DNA of 37,232 bases. Source: Halocatena pleomorpha (lineage in GTDB: Archaea; Halobacteriota; Halobacteria; Halobacteriales; Haloarculaceae). Location: assembly GCF_003862495.1 (NCBI RefSeq), contig NZ_RRCH01000039.1, forward strand, positions 1 through 37,232. Reading direction: 5' to 3'. This document shows, piece after piece, positions 23,068 through 31,058 of the stretch; the first letter of the stretch is position 1, and every line of letters starts with the position of its first letter. Made by a program: the position numbers and the translations under genes. The notes beneath the pieces are model-generated. The model ran no database searches and was not told where the DNA came from. It worked only from the letters and a program-made list of their open reading frames with translations.

Positions 23068-24114
23068 TCACCACGTGCCGTGGAACGTATCGAAGGACAG
23101 CGATTCGAGCGGCTCGTTCCCAACAGCGATTTCGTACTCGCCGGGCGTGAGCATCGGTTTGTGGAACTGTGGGCCGTCGTCGGTCGTGATGCGCGGACAG
23201 CCCGTGTTCACGAACGCGTCGAAATCGAAGTTTCGCAACCGGTCGGGCGTTACCTCGTCCATCGTGATGAGATACGCGTCGTCGTTGTTCTCGACGATGT
23301 CGGTGGCGACTTCCCACCGACCTTGACCGATCTTCGTACAGAAGACCACGCCCCACCTGTCAGCGTCCATCGCGCGGTGGACCGCGCCATAGCGCTGTTT
23401 CATGAACTTCTCGGTGTCAGCGACGGTGACTACGTTGTTCACCGGATCAGCGATCACGACCCGCTTGTCGGGATGCTCCATCGCCAGCCCGAGCGGATGG
23501 AATTTTCCGCCGCCGACGTAGAGGATCTGGTCCGCGTCGATGTCGGCGCTCGCGTAGTTACAACCGAGCACCTGCCCCTCGTGGGTGAGCCGTTCGTCAC
23601 CACGACGGGTGTGTACCGTGTAGTCGCGTTCTTCGAGCCACGACCGCATCTCTTCGAATCGGTTCATGTGTTGCGCGGTCGTGACCAGCCCTACGTCTTC
23701 TTCGGGCAGTTCGTCGATTGTTTCTTCCATGATGGGCGTGACATCGACGTTCGAGAACAACGGCACGTAGATGATCTTCTCCGACTCTTTCATCGGTGAG
23801 TGACCGAAGTGGACGAACACATCCGTCCGACGCATGAGGTACGTATCCAGATCGCACGCACCGTAACAGGGCTGGCCCGAGATCATCACGTGAACGTCGT
23901 CACCGAGAAGGGAGCGCAAATCGTCAGCAACCGCTGGGCCGCGCCGTTTCAGCCCTTCCGGAAACTGTAATCCGACCGTCGAAGCGTCTCGCTCGTTGAC
24001 TGCCGAAACGATCCGATCGAGTTCGTAATCCCACTCACGGTCGTGTTTGAGCGCTAACCCCGTTTTTCGGAGATCACCCTCGGAGGGTTCCGATCCTGTC
24101 GATCCGTGGCTCAT
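23068..24114 (-). CDS. dph2: Diphthamide biosynthesis enzyme Dph2
   Basis: Radical-SAM-like iron-sulfur enzyme that starts diphthamide synthesis by transferring the 3-amino-3-carboxypropyl group of SAM to the histidine of elongation factor 2. The 348-residue protein has one cysteine in each of three repeated domains: Cys87 in QPCYGACDLD, Cys185 in LGCNYAS and Cys306 in VNTGCPRI. This is the pattern that binds the [4Fe-4S] cluster in archaeal Dph2; Cys83 is an extra. The ATG at 24114 (MSHGSTGSEPSEGDL) is preferred; an in-frame extension of 30 codons upstream runs into the end of the previous gene. It lies 49 bases after the stop of the rifampicin-phosphotransferase-like gene and 3 bases before the METTL5-like gene. 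Confidence 0.93.
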   Translation of the reverse strand: MSHGSTGSEPSEGDLRKTGLALKHDREWDYELDRIVSAVNERDASTVGLQFPEGLKRRGPAVADDLRSLLGDDVHVMISGQPCYGACDLDTYLMRRTDVFVHFGHSPMKESEKIIYVPLFSNVDVTPIMEETIDELPEEDVGLVTTAQHMNRFEEMRSWLEERDYTVHTRRGDERLTHEGQVLGCNYASADIDADQILYVGGGKFHPLGLAMEHPDKRVVIADPVNNVVTVADTEKFMKQRYGAVHRAMDADRWGVVFCTKIGQGRWEVATDIVENNDDAYLITMDEVTPDRLRNFDFDAFVNTGCPRITTDDGPQFHKPMLTPGEYEIAVGNEPLESLSFDTFHGTW

Positions 24115-24163
24115 TATCCATTTCAGTGGATCGGAGCGGATAACCCGTGTGGTTGCGACCGGT

Positions 24164-26848
24164 TCAGTCGAGTATCTCGACAGTTCCGTCTGCGCCGTCG
24201 ACACGAACCCGTTGGCCGGTTTCGATCCGGTGTGTGGCGTTCGGGACCGACACGACCGCTGGAAGCCCGTATTCGCGGGCGACGAGCGCGCCGTGGCTCA
24301 TCCGTCCTCCCACTTCGACAACCATACCGGCAGCGTTCAAAAACAGCGGCGTCCAACCGGGATCCGCAGAGGGAGCGATGAGGATCTCACCGGATTTGAC
24401 CGTTTCCGTCGTGGGATCGTGAACCACGCGAGCGATCCCGTCTACGCTGCCCGCAGAGACGCCGGTGCCGACCAGTGCGTCGTCGGGAACAGCCGTCCGA
24501 TCGATCCGTGCGCTGGGAGCGTCGCCCTCGCTCGTCAGTACCGGCGGCGCGTCCATCTCGGCGTGGCGCTTGAACTCTGCTCGGCGGGCGTCGATATCCA
24601 CGTCGATCGAATCACCGTCCAGCGCAGCGAACAGTTCGCCTTTGCGAAGAAACCACACGTCCGTAGCACGGTCTAACTGCCCGTCGGCTGCGAGCGCCTC
24701 ACCAGTATCACGGAATATCTCGTGCCACGCAGCGAACATGCGAGCGACGCCGTGTTTTGGATACTCTCGCGTCCGGATGTAGCCCCGATACGTCCGGAGG
24801 AGTTGGTGGACAACGCGCTTCCGAACTGGACCGAACACGCCGTGGTTGGCGTGTGCTTCGAGCCGCCGCACTGCCGTGTGAGCCGCCCGTTCCATCTGAT
24901 GGACGTGTTCGCGGTGGCTGCCCGGCTCACTGTGTTCGAGGTTTGCACGAACTGCTGCGAGTAGCCCAGATGGGTCGTCACGCCACCGTGGTCGGCTGAC
25001 ATCCATCTCTCCGGTCGCCCGGTGGCCGAACACGGCGAGATACTCCTCTAGCGCGTCTACGAACGCTTTGCCGCCTGCAGACGACTCGATCTCACTGAGT
25101 GATTCATCCGCCCTGAGCGCCGCAGCGACTTCTGGATGGTCACGGGCCACGTCTGCGAGATCGCCCAATCCGAGGTTGATGCGAGTCACGAGCTCTTCCG
25201 GGAACCCTCGTCCGACAGCGGTTACGTCGTCCGCAACGCTCGGCTCGTTGTCTGCCCACCGCCGCAACCAGACGTCCACCGCAAACGCGGCGTACAACGG
25301 CCCGACTGGCGGGAAGTCGGTGATCGACTCCCAGACGTTGAACGCAGCGCGGGCACGCCCTGCGGGTGTATCGGGGTCGCGCATTCGCGCGGCAATCTGT
25401 TTGCCCCACGCGTTCCATTTCGCCGCTTCCTCGTCAGGCGGAACCGGCGCACCGACGAACGCCCCAACGAAGCCGTCGGTCATCATTCGAAGTAGCGGGA
25501 ATCCCGCTCTCGCACCCGTCAAGACCGCGTTCACGATCTGTGGTACTGATGCGAGCACTGAGCGCACTGTCTGGTCGTCGCGGAACGCCCCGCTACGGCG
25601 AGCCAGCAGCTCATCGAGCGCAGCTCCCACCGAGCCGCTCACACTGCTCATTATCGCCGGAAGCCGTCGCCGGAGCGGACCGATGGTCAACGGTTTCGTG
25701 ATGTCCACGTAGATACGGCCGCCAGCCTCGGCTACCCACTGGGTTGTGGGACTGAGACCGAACAGTGACATCGATCTCTGAGTGTACGCTTTCCAGAGAT
25801 CACACACGAGCGGCGGCATCGTTTCGGCGAACGCCTGCCCGTGGCCCACGCTGATGTAGGCGTGCAGTCGGTCGTCAGCAGGCTCCGGCTCGGGAACAGG
25901 AAAGAGCGACGTGATCGGGCGGGACTGGACGATGGACACGTCACCGTCTGCGAGACACCATTCGATGTCCTGTGGCCGACCGAACAGCCCCTCGATCTCC
26001 GTTCCCAATTCAGTGAGCGTGTGGGCCTGTCGTTCCGTGAGCGCGCGGGCGGTGTGTTCTGTGGCGGGGCGTTCGACCGCCTCGGTGCCGCTGTCCGGCT
26101 GTGATCGCGTTTCACGCCGTTGCTCGTTGATATCGTATTCATGGATTTCTCCGGTTCGCTTGTCGACGCAAACGGTATCCCCTGTCACATCCCCCGACAC
26201 CAACCCCGCTCCGAGACCGAAGCTTGCTTCGATCGACGCGGTGTGGCGGTTGCCCGTGATCGGATCAGCGGTGAACAGGACGCCCGACACGTTGGCGTTG
26301 ATCATTCGCTGGACGACGACCGCGATCGACGCCTGCGCGTGAGACACGTCGTTAGTCGCCCGGTAAACGATCGCGCGATCGGTGAACAAACTCGCCATGC
26401 AGTCACGCACGCGATCGATAACAGCGTCGCTAGGGACGTTGAGAAACGTTTCGTGCTGGCCCGCAAACGATGTCGTCGGATGGTCTTCGGCCGTCGCGCT
26501 CGAACGGACGGCGTACCGTTCGCCGCTCACGTCGGAAAGTGCGTCCGTAATCGCGTCCCGAGTGGAGACCCGAAACGCCCGATTTCGGAGCCGGGCGCGG
26601 AGGCCAGCCCCCGCCGTCTCGATCGCCTCGGTGTCCGTCGGATCGATCGCTGAAAGCTCTCGGATCATCGTCCGCGTTTCCTCATCGAGCAACTCGCGGT
26701 AGGCGACGGTTGTCACACAGAACCCCGCCGGAACCGACAGCCCGGCGTCCACGAGACGAGTCAATGCAGCGCCCTTTCCACCGAGGAGCGCCCGGTCGGC
26801 TGTCCCGTCGTCGGCAGCCGACAACGAAACGACGTGCGGTTTTTTCAC
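24164..26848 (-). CDS. PEP-synthase-like enzyme, rifampicin phosphotransferase architecture
   Basis: An 894-residue protein with the three-part layout of rifampicin phosphotransferase and phosphoenolpyruvate synthase. Residues 1 to about 320 are an ATP-grasp-like PPDK N-terminal domain (GGKGAALTRLVDAGLSVPAG, YAVRSSATAEDHPTTSFAGQ, DIEWCLADGDVSIVQSRP). The middle (about 330-770) is a large helical domain that in RPH binds the drug. The C-terminal swivelling domain ends in GGRMSHGALVAREYGLPAVV, where His852 is the phospho-accepting residue. The GTG at 26848 is chosen because the promoter lies just upstream; a GTG at 26959 would run through the promoter and adds an odd basic stretch. No PEP-binding TIM barrel is present, so it is not a true PEP synthase. 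The real archaeal substrate is unknown. Confidence 0.85.
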   Translation of the reverse strand: MKKPHVVSLSAADDGTADRALLGGKGAALTRLVDAGLSVPAGFCVTTVAYRELLDEETRTMIRELSAIDPTDTEAIETAGAGLRARLRNRAFRVSTRDAITDALSDVSGERYAVRSSATAEDHPTTSFAGQHETFLNVPSDAVIDRVRDCMASLFTDRAIVYRATNDVSHAQASIAVVVQRMINANVSGVLFTADPITGNRHTASIEASFGLGAGLVSGDVTGDTVCVDKRTGEIHEYDINEQRRETRSQPDSGTEAVERPATEHTARALTERQAHTLTELGTEIEGLFGRPQDIEWCLADGDVSIVQSRPITSLFPVPEPEPADDRLHAYISVGHGQAFAETMPPLVCDLWKAYTQRSMSLFGLSPTTQWVAEAGGRIYVDITKPLTIGPLRRRLPAIMSSVSGSVGAALDELLARRSGAFRDDQTVRSVLASVPQIVNAVLTGARAGFPLLRMMTDGFVGAFVGAPVPPDEEAAKWNAWGKQIAARMRDPDTPAGRARAAFNVWESITDFPPVGPLYAAFAVDVWLRRWADNEPSVADDVTAVGRGFPEELVTRINLGLGDLADVARDHPEVAAALRADESLSEIESSAGGKAFVDALEEYLAVFGHRATGEMDVSRPRWRDDPSGLLAAVRANLEHSEPGSHREHVHQMERAAHTAVRRLEAHANHGVFGPVRKRVVHQLLRTYRGYIRTREYPKHGVARMFAAWHEIFRDTGEALAADGQLDRATDVWFLRKGELFAALDGDSIDVDIDARRAEFKRHAEMDAPPVLTSEGDAPSARIDRTAVPDDALVGTGVSAGSVDGIARVVHDPTTETVKSGEILIAPSADPGWTPLFLNAAGMVVEVGGRMSHGALVAREYGLPAVVSVPNATHRIETGQRVRVDGADGTVEILD

Positions 26849-26880
26849 ATAGTGTGTACGACAAACATACAATTGAATAT

Positions 26881-26899
26881 TTCGTATAAATAATACGAA
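26881..26899. promoter_or_regulatory. Palindrome over the TATA box of the divergent promoter
   Basis: Perfect inverted repeat TTCGTAT-AAATA-ATACGAA. The centre contains the TATA box (TATTTATAC on the minus strand), about 40 bases before the GTG of the phosphotransferase-like gene. A dimeric repressor bound here would block TBP. The repeat also reads as a TATA box on the plus strand. Confidence 0.6.
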
Positions 26900-26938
26900 T
26901 CTCGGCTTCGGTGCGTGTCGTCCAGTCTTGTCGGTCAG

Positions 26939-26944
26939 TATAAA
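26939..26944 (+). promoter_or_regulatory. TATA-like box of the YlbF-family gene
   Basis: TATAAA sits 24-29 bases before the ATG at 26968, the spacing of a leaderless haloarchaeal transcript. It is separate from the palindrome at 26881-26899. Confidence 0.55.
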
Positions 26945-26967
26945 CCGCTCGATCACCAATTGCGGGT

Positions 26968-27366
26968 ATGAGCACCGAGACGACAGCTGACGCCGAGATA
27001 CCGCAGGCGACGGTAACCGAGTTGGCGAGCGACCTCGGGGAAGCGATCACGCAGCTTCCGACGTACCAGGAATTCCTTGAGGCCAAGGAGCGCGTCGAAG
27101 CGAGCGAGGAGGCCCAACAGAAGGTCCAACGGTTCGAACAGTTGCGCGAGGAGTTCATGCTCGCACGTCAAACTGGCAACGCCACCAACGAGGATCTCCG
27201 GGAGCTACAGGCCGCCCAAGAGGAACTCCATGACGTGCCGGTGATGAGCGACTTCCTTGAACTGCAGTCGGAGTTAGAACTCGAACTGCAGGAACTCAAC
27301 GAGATGATTTCTGCGCCGCTGTCGGTCGATTTCGGTGAGAAAGCCGGCGGCTGCTGTCAGGACTGA
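26968..27366 (+). CDS. YlbF-family regulator
   Basis: A 132-residue mostly helical, acidic protein of the YlbF/YmcA (Com_YlbF) family. In Bacillus these small proteins form a complex that promotes RNase Y function and affects competence and biofilms. Haloarchaeal members are common, but their role is not established. Two long helices are predicted around SDLGEAITQLPTYQEFLEAK and EEAQQKVQRFEQLREEFMLA, and DLRELQAAQEELHDVPVMSD continues the coiled-coil-like region. It ends with a Gly-Gly-Cys-Cys motif (AGGCCQD), which could bind metal, for example an iron-sulfur cluster as reported for the Bacillus complex. It is divergent from the phosphotransferase-like gene across 119 bases. Confidence 0.85.
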   Translation: MSTETTADAEIPQATVTELASDLGEAITQLPTYQEFLEAKERVEASEEAQQKVQRFEQLREEFMLARQTGNATNEDLRELQAAQEELHDVPVMSDFLELQSELELELQELNEMISAPLSVDFGEKAGGCCQD

Positions 27367-27367
27367 T

Positions 27368-27553
27368 TCACACCGACGGCACGGCGAACGCGTACAGCGG
27401 GTCGTCGGTCTGACGAGCGGCGTCGAGGACCCGTCTGATGAACCGCGTCTTTCCACGGGAGTACGCCGTCAGATCGTCGTGTTGCTCCGTGAGTTCTCGT
27501 TTTAACCGTTCGTACTCTTCGCGGAGTTCCGGGTGCGTTCGGAGCACATCACG
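27368..27553 (-). pseudogene. GrpB-family (UPF0157) C-terminal remnant
   Basis: The minus strand encodes RDVLRTHPELREEYERLKRE, followed by about 40 more residues (LTEQHDDLTAYSRGKTRFIR and then RVLDAARQ), to a TGA at 27368. This is the C-terminal third of the GrpB/UPF0157 family, which normally is about 170-180 residues; the expected N-terminal two thirds are missing. The homology begins exactly at the stop codon of the upstream helicase gene (27549-27551), sharing bases in a different frame. This looks like a deletion that fused a grpB 3' end to the helicase 3' end. It has no credible start codon of its own, so it is treated as a remnant. Confidence 0.65.
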
Positions 27554-30305
27554 ATTGCGCCCATTCCAACATTCGTTCGTAGAACGGATCGCTCCGGAGG
27601 GCGCGCTCATCACCCACGAGGCAGAGGGCCTTTTTCGCCCGCGTGAGCGCCACGTTCACGCGCCTGCGGTCCTCGAAGATGGGGCTGTCGAGCGTTCCGG
27701 TGGCGACGAAGGAGACGATGATCACTGACCGATCGGAGCCCTGGAATCGGTCAACCGTGTCGACAGTGATATCAGGTGACACGCGTCGCGTGATTTCCGC
27801 CACTTGTGCGCGGAACGGGGCGATGACACCGATATCGTCCGCAGGGACGCCCGCCGATCGGTAGGCGTCGACGATCTCAGCGACGCGCTCGGCCTCCGTC
27901 CGGTTGACGTTTCCTGTCGCCGTGCCGTCGGGATCGACGAACGCCACCGCATCCTGTAGCGCGGATGGAAGCGCCTCGTGGGAGACGGTGGGCAGTTCGC
28001 TGAGCTGTTGGCCCGCAACTGCCGGCGACGCTGGACGGAGTTGGCCGTCATAAAACGTCTGTGAGGAGAAATATTGGATGCGCTGGGCCATCCGGTACTG
28101 CTTGTCGAGCGTCACCGCTGCGTCGGGGTACCGGTCGATGAGCCGCTCGAACAACGACGTTTGTAGCGCCGAGTCGTCGTCTCTGACGACCGGCGGGAGC
28201 TGTTCGTGGTCACCGACGAGCACGAACCGATCCGCGAGGTTGATGGCCGCAAGCGTGTCCGGTTCGGTGAGCTGACCGGCCTCATCGACGATCGCCACAT
28301 CGAACGCACATTCTTTCAGTACCGGCGACCCACACGTGGCAGCGGTCCCGGCCACGACGGGCGCGTTCCGGAGCGTCGCGGCTCGTTCCTCGGGATCGCC
28401 CCGGTAGTCGAGCCGAGCGTCCTGCATCGAGTCGCTGACGCCGTGCTCGGTGCCGATCCGGACGAAGTCCGTAAAACCCTGTTCGCGGAGCTGTTCGAGC
28501 GCGTTGTCGACGGCCCGGTTCGTGAACGCCGACAGCAACACTCGTTCGCCGCGCTCACACAGCGCGCGTACCGTTTGTGCCAACGTGTAGGTCTTTCCCG
28601 TTCCGGGCGGTCCATGGATGAGTGCGCAGTCCTCAGCGGTCACCGCAAGCTCGACGGCACGATTCTGCGCGGCGTTGTTATCGATGAACGTGGCGTCTGT
28701 CTCTCCGAAGGTCGGATCGCGCCGACCGAACAGGAGATCACGACGGCGTTGTGCGCCTTTCAGCACGCTGTCGTGCACCGCCGTCAGCAGCCCATTGATG
28801 CCGTAATCGGAGGGATACACGTCGAGCCGACGGAGTTCGATCGGTTCGTCGGCGTGAACGACGATTTCCGTCGTTCCGTCCGTGCTTGTTCGGAGTCGAA
28901 CAACCCGCGCGAGTTCGGTGTCCCCCCGTGTCGGATGGCCGTCGCTAGCGAGCACCGTCTCCCCCTCGCGGATCTTCGACACCGCGGTCGTGTCGTCGTT
29001 CTCTGCTCGGAGTTCCCACGTTCCATTGGCTCTCTGGCTCCGTTCCTGTGGCTGGAGATCGAGAAGCGCCTTATCATCGGCCGCGCGCTCGGCCGCGGAT
29101 TGGGTCCACAGCTTCGCGTACTCGCGGTGAATCTCCCGGCGCTCGGCTTCAGCCGCGCGGTAGAGCCGGTCGAAATACTCACGTTCTGCTGCTGGGAGCG
29201 CCGTACCGACCGCACCCGCTTTCGACTCCTGATCGAGTCGCCCGGAGACGACCATACACGTGTCCTGCTCGAAGCAGTACTCACAGATCGCATTGCTCTC
29301 ATATCCCGTCGGGACCGAGCTGTCGAACTCCATGGCGACGAGTTCATTCCGCGCGCGGACGACGAACTGCAACAGCCCCGAACTGATCGAGAACTCCTTG
29401 GCCGGGGAGAGATCACCGGTCTCCTCGGTTCGATCGAGCACGGCGTTTTTCGTGTACAGCAGTGTTCCTGTTTCCGGTGTCTGCCCGTGCTCACCGAGCA
29501 ACAGCGCATAACAAGTCGCCTGCACTTTGTCCTTGAACCGAGGTTCGGCGTCGGTGTTCTTTCCGGTCTTGAGCTCGACGGGACCGCCACGTCTGACAGC
29601 GTCTGCTCGACCTTTGATCCCGAACGTCTCGCTGATCAGCGTCAGCTCCGAGCGCCACTCGTCGTCTTCGGTGAGCGTTCCCTGTTGGAGCCATCTCTCG
29701 ATGGCCTGTGCGTTCGATCGAACGTCTTCAACGACTGCTGTCCGATCCCGATCGAGCAGCCCCAGCTTCAATCCGGCGTCTGCGACCCGCTCCTCGACCG
29801 ATGTTTCGAGATCGCGGCCTCTGAGCAGATCACCGAACACCTCGTGTACCAGTGATCCCTTCACCAACGGGTAGGACAGGGACGCGCCCGTGAACTTGCT
29901 TAGATAATACTGCCGGGAACACTGCACCCACTCGCGGATATCGGTCACGTTGACCATGAATTCCGGCTCAATAACGACGTACGATTCTGCTGTGGTCGCG
30001 TATCGGGTTTCACCCCGAAACTCCTCTTGGCTCGGCTCGGTCACGAGGACCGTCATTCCTGTTACCAGCGACTCGGCCGTTTCGGCCCAAGATCCCCACA
30101 AAGACACCGTTACTGGCGGCTCCTCGCCCCGTCCCGGACGCATCGTGACCTCCGCAACGTCCCGAGAGCCGTTGCGTGTGCTCACCGTTCTTGGCTCCTC
30201 AACAGCCACGACAGGACCCCGAAGTTCCACATCCCACACGGAACGGCCGCACGAAATGAGAGTGTCGGTCTCCGAATCGATCCCCTTGGTAATGGTTCCC
30301 TTCAT
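27549..30305 (-). CDS. Dna2-like nuclease-helicase with iron-sulfur cluster
   Basis: A 918-residue protein with the Dna2 layout. Residues about 20-115 may be an OB-like fold. Next is a RecB/Cas4-type nuclease, with active-site candidates His154, Asp235, Glu244 and Lys246 (in VELKTGK). Four cysteines frame it, Cys129 (WVQCSR) and Cys341, Cys344, Cys350 (ICEYCFEQDTC), the standard [4Fe-4S] arrangement of Dna2, AddB and Cas4. The C-terminal superfamily 1B helicase has Walker A GPPGTGKT (565-572), IVDEAGQLTEP, VGDHEQLPP, DKQYRM, and VDRFQGSDRSVIIVS near the end. It probably trims DNA flaps or resects ends. The ATG at 30305 (MKGTITKGID) is chosen; a longer frame upstream has an unusual Cys/Arg-rich composition. 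It stands alone, with the grpB remnant at its 3' end. Confidence 0.9.
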   Translation of the reverse strand: MKGTITKGIDSETDTLISCGRSVWDVELRGPVVAVEEPRTVSTRNGSRDVAEVTMRPGRGEEPPVTVSLWGSWAETAESLVTGMTVLVTEPSQEEFRGETRYATTAESYVVIEPEFMVNVTDIREWVQCSRQYYLSKFTGASLSYPLVKGSLVHEVFGDLLRGRDLETSVEERVADAGLKLGLLDRDRTAVVEDVRSNAQAIERWLQQGTLTEDDEWRSELTLISETFGIKGRADAVRRGGPVELKTGKNTDAEPRFKDKVQATCYALLLGEHGQTPETGTLLYTKNAVLDRTEETGDLSPAKEFSISSGLLQFVVRARNELVAMEFDSSVPTGYESNAICEYCFEQDTCMVVSGRLDQESKAGAVGTALPAAEREYFDRLYRAAEAERREIHREYAKLWTQSAAERAADDKALLDLQPQERSQRANGTWELRAENDDTTAVSKIREGETVLASDGHPTRGDTELARVVRLRTSTDGTTEIVVHADEPIELRRLDVYPSDYGINGLLTAVHDSVLKGAQRRRDLLFGRRDPTFGETDATFIDNNAAQNRAVELAVTAEDCALIHGPPGTGKTYTLAQTVRALCERGERVLLSAFTNRAVDNALEQLREQGFTDFVRIGTEHGVSDSMQDARLDYRGDPEERAATLRNAPVVAGTAATCGSPVLKECAFDVAIVDEAGQLTEPDTLAAINLADRFVLVGDHEQLPPVVRDDDSALQTSLFERLIDRYPDAAVTLDKQYRMAQRIQYFSSQTFYDGQLRPASPAVAGQQLSELPTVSHEALPSALQDAVAFVDPDGTATGNVNRTEAERVAEIVDAYRSAGVPADDIGVIAPFRAQVAEITRRVSPDITVDTVDRFQGSDRSVIIVSFVATGTLDSPIFEDRRRVNVALTRAKKALCLVGDERALRSDPFYERMLEWAQS

Positions 30306-30743
30306 CGATGGACTGCGGAGGAACACGAACAAGCTTCCCCTCACCGACTCCCGACAACTGTTCCGGCGGGATCCCTTCGGCCGACACCAATCAAAAGAAG
30401 TCTGACATAACGTAAACATGAATTTCTATTGCTTTCTATTACCAGATGTATCTGGCGAGACTGAACTCTCGTGTTACTCACAATCTATCATCAAGATAGT
30501 TCGAACGATAGGTTCTCTGCTGGCCGTCAGCACACCCTAGAACCACCAGAAGTAGTCCGGATCTCATTTACCACCGGTACTACATCATGATTATCCACAA
30601 ACTATGTTCGTGATATGACATCACAACCCCAGTTGACAACGAAGGATAACATTTACTACGGTCCGAGTTCCTATGTTGGAACAAGCCCGTTCAGGGCACC
30701 CTTCACTTCGAAGCCATCGGCGCTTTCACCCTTAATTAAAACC
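30306..30743. other. 438-bp spacer between helicase and small membrane protein genes
   Basis: Divergent intergenic region. The middle (about 30400-30500) is A/T rich and probably holds the helicase promoter (TTTACGTTATG on the minus strand near 30405), which implies a leader near 80 bases. A palindrome CCAGAT-GT-ATCTGG lies at 30442-30455. The frame that extends the next gene upstream to 30615 is not convincing. Nothing else is recognised. Confidence 0.45.
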
Positions 30744-31058
30744 ATGTGGCAAGACATCGTCATCCTCGCCGGGAGCATCGTTGCGATCGCCAGCCTCATT
30801 CCCACGCTGATCGATGAGAACGCGCTCGTTCCACACACGACGAGTGTTCCCACGTTGGTTGTCCTCTCGGGACAAGGCTTTGCGTACTACACGCTCGATC
30901 TGGTGGGTTCAGCGGTCGGTGCGGCCGCCGGACTTTGTGTGTGGAGTCTCATCGCCTATTACAAGGCACCAGACGACGCGATGTTGGTGTCGTATGAGCG
31001 ATCGCTCTCACATAAAATCAACCGGTTCCGGACGACAGTGTTCCGTAATAAAAAGTAG
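30744..31058 (+). CDS. Small membrane protein
   Basis: Taken from the ATG at 30744, the protein is about 104 residues: MWQDIVILAGSIVAIASLIP, then a short loop, then a second hydrophobic stretch around LVGSAVGAAAGLCVWSLIAY, and a basic tail rich in Lys and Arg. There are two clear membrane segments. MWQD followed by two membrane helices with a polar loop is a pattern I associate with small proteins carried by haloarchaeal plasmids and proviruses, but this is memory, not a search. A longer frame starting at 30615 adds 43 residues of different composition and is not supported. It is convergent with the polymerase gene, which ends at the next base. Function unknown. Confidence 0.65.
   Translation: MWQDIVILAGSIVAIASLIPTLIDENALVPHTTSVPTLVVLSGQGFAYYTLDLVGSAVGAAAGLCVWSLIAYYKAPDDAMLVSYERSLSHKINRFRTTVFRNKK

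Noticed and set aside
26849-26959. Upstream GTG extension of the rifampicin-phosphotransferase-like protein
   Set aside because: It would translate through the TATA/palindrome region, and the added residues are basic and unlike the family N-terminus.
28206-29855. A 549-codon open frame on the plus strand opposite the Dna2-like gene
   Set aside because: Its amino acid composition (many Arg, His, Val, Cys) is what a GC-rich haloarchaeal gene gives in its antisense frame. The opposite strand has a complete helicase with all motifs, and no promoter or homology supports the plus frame.
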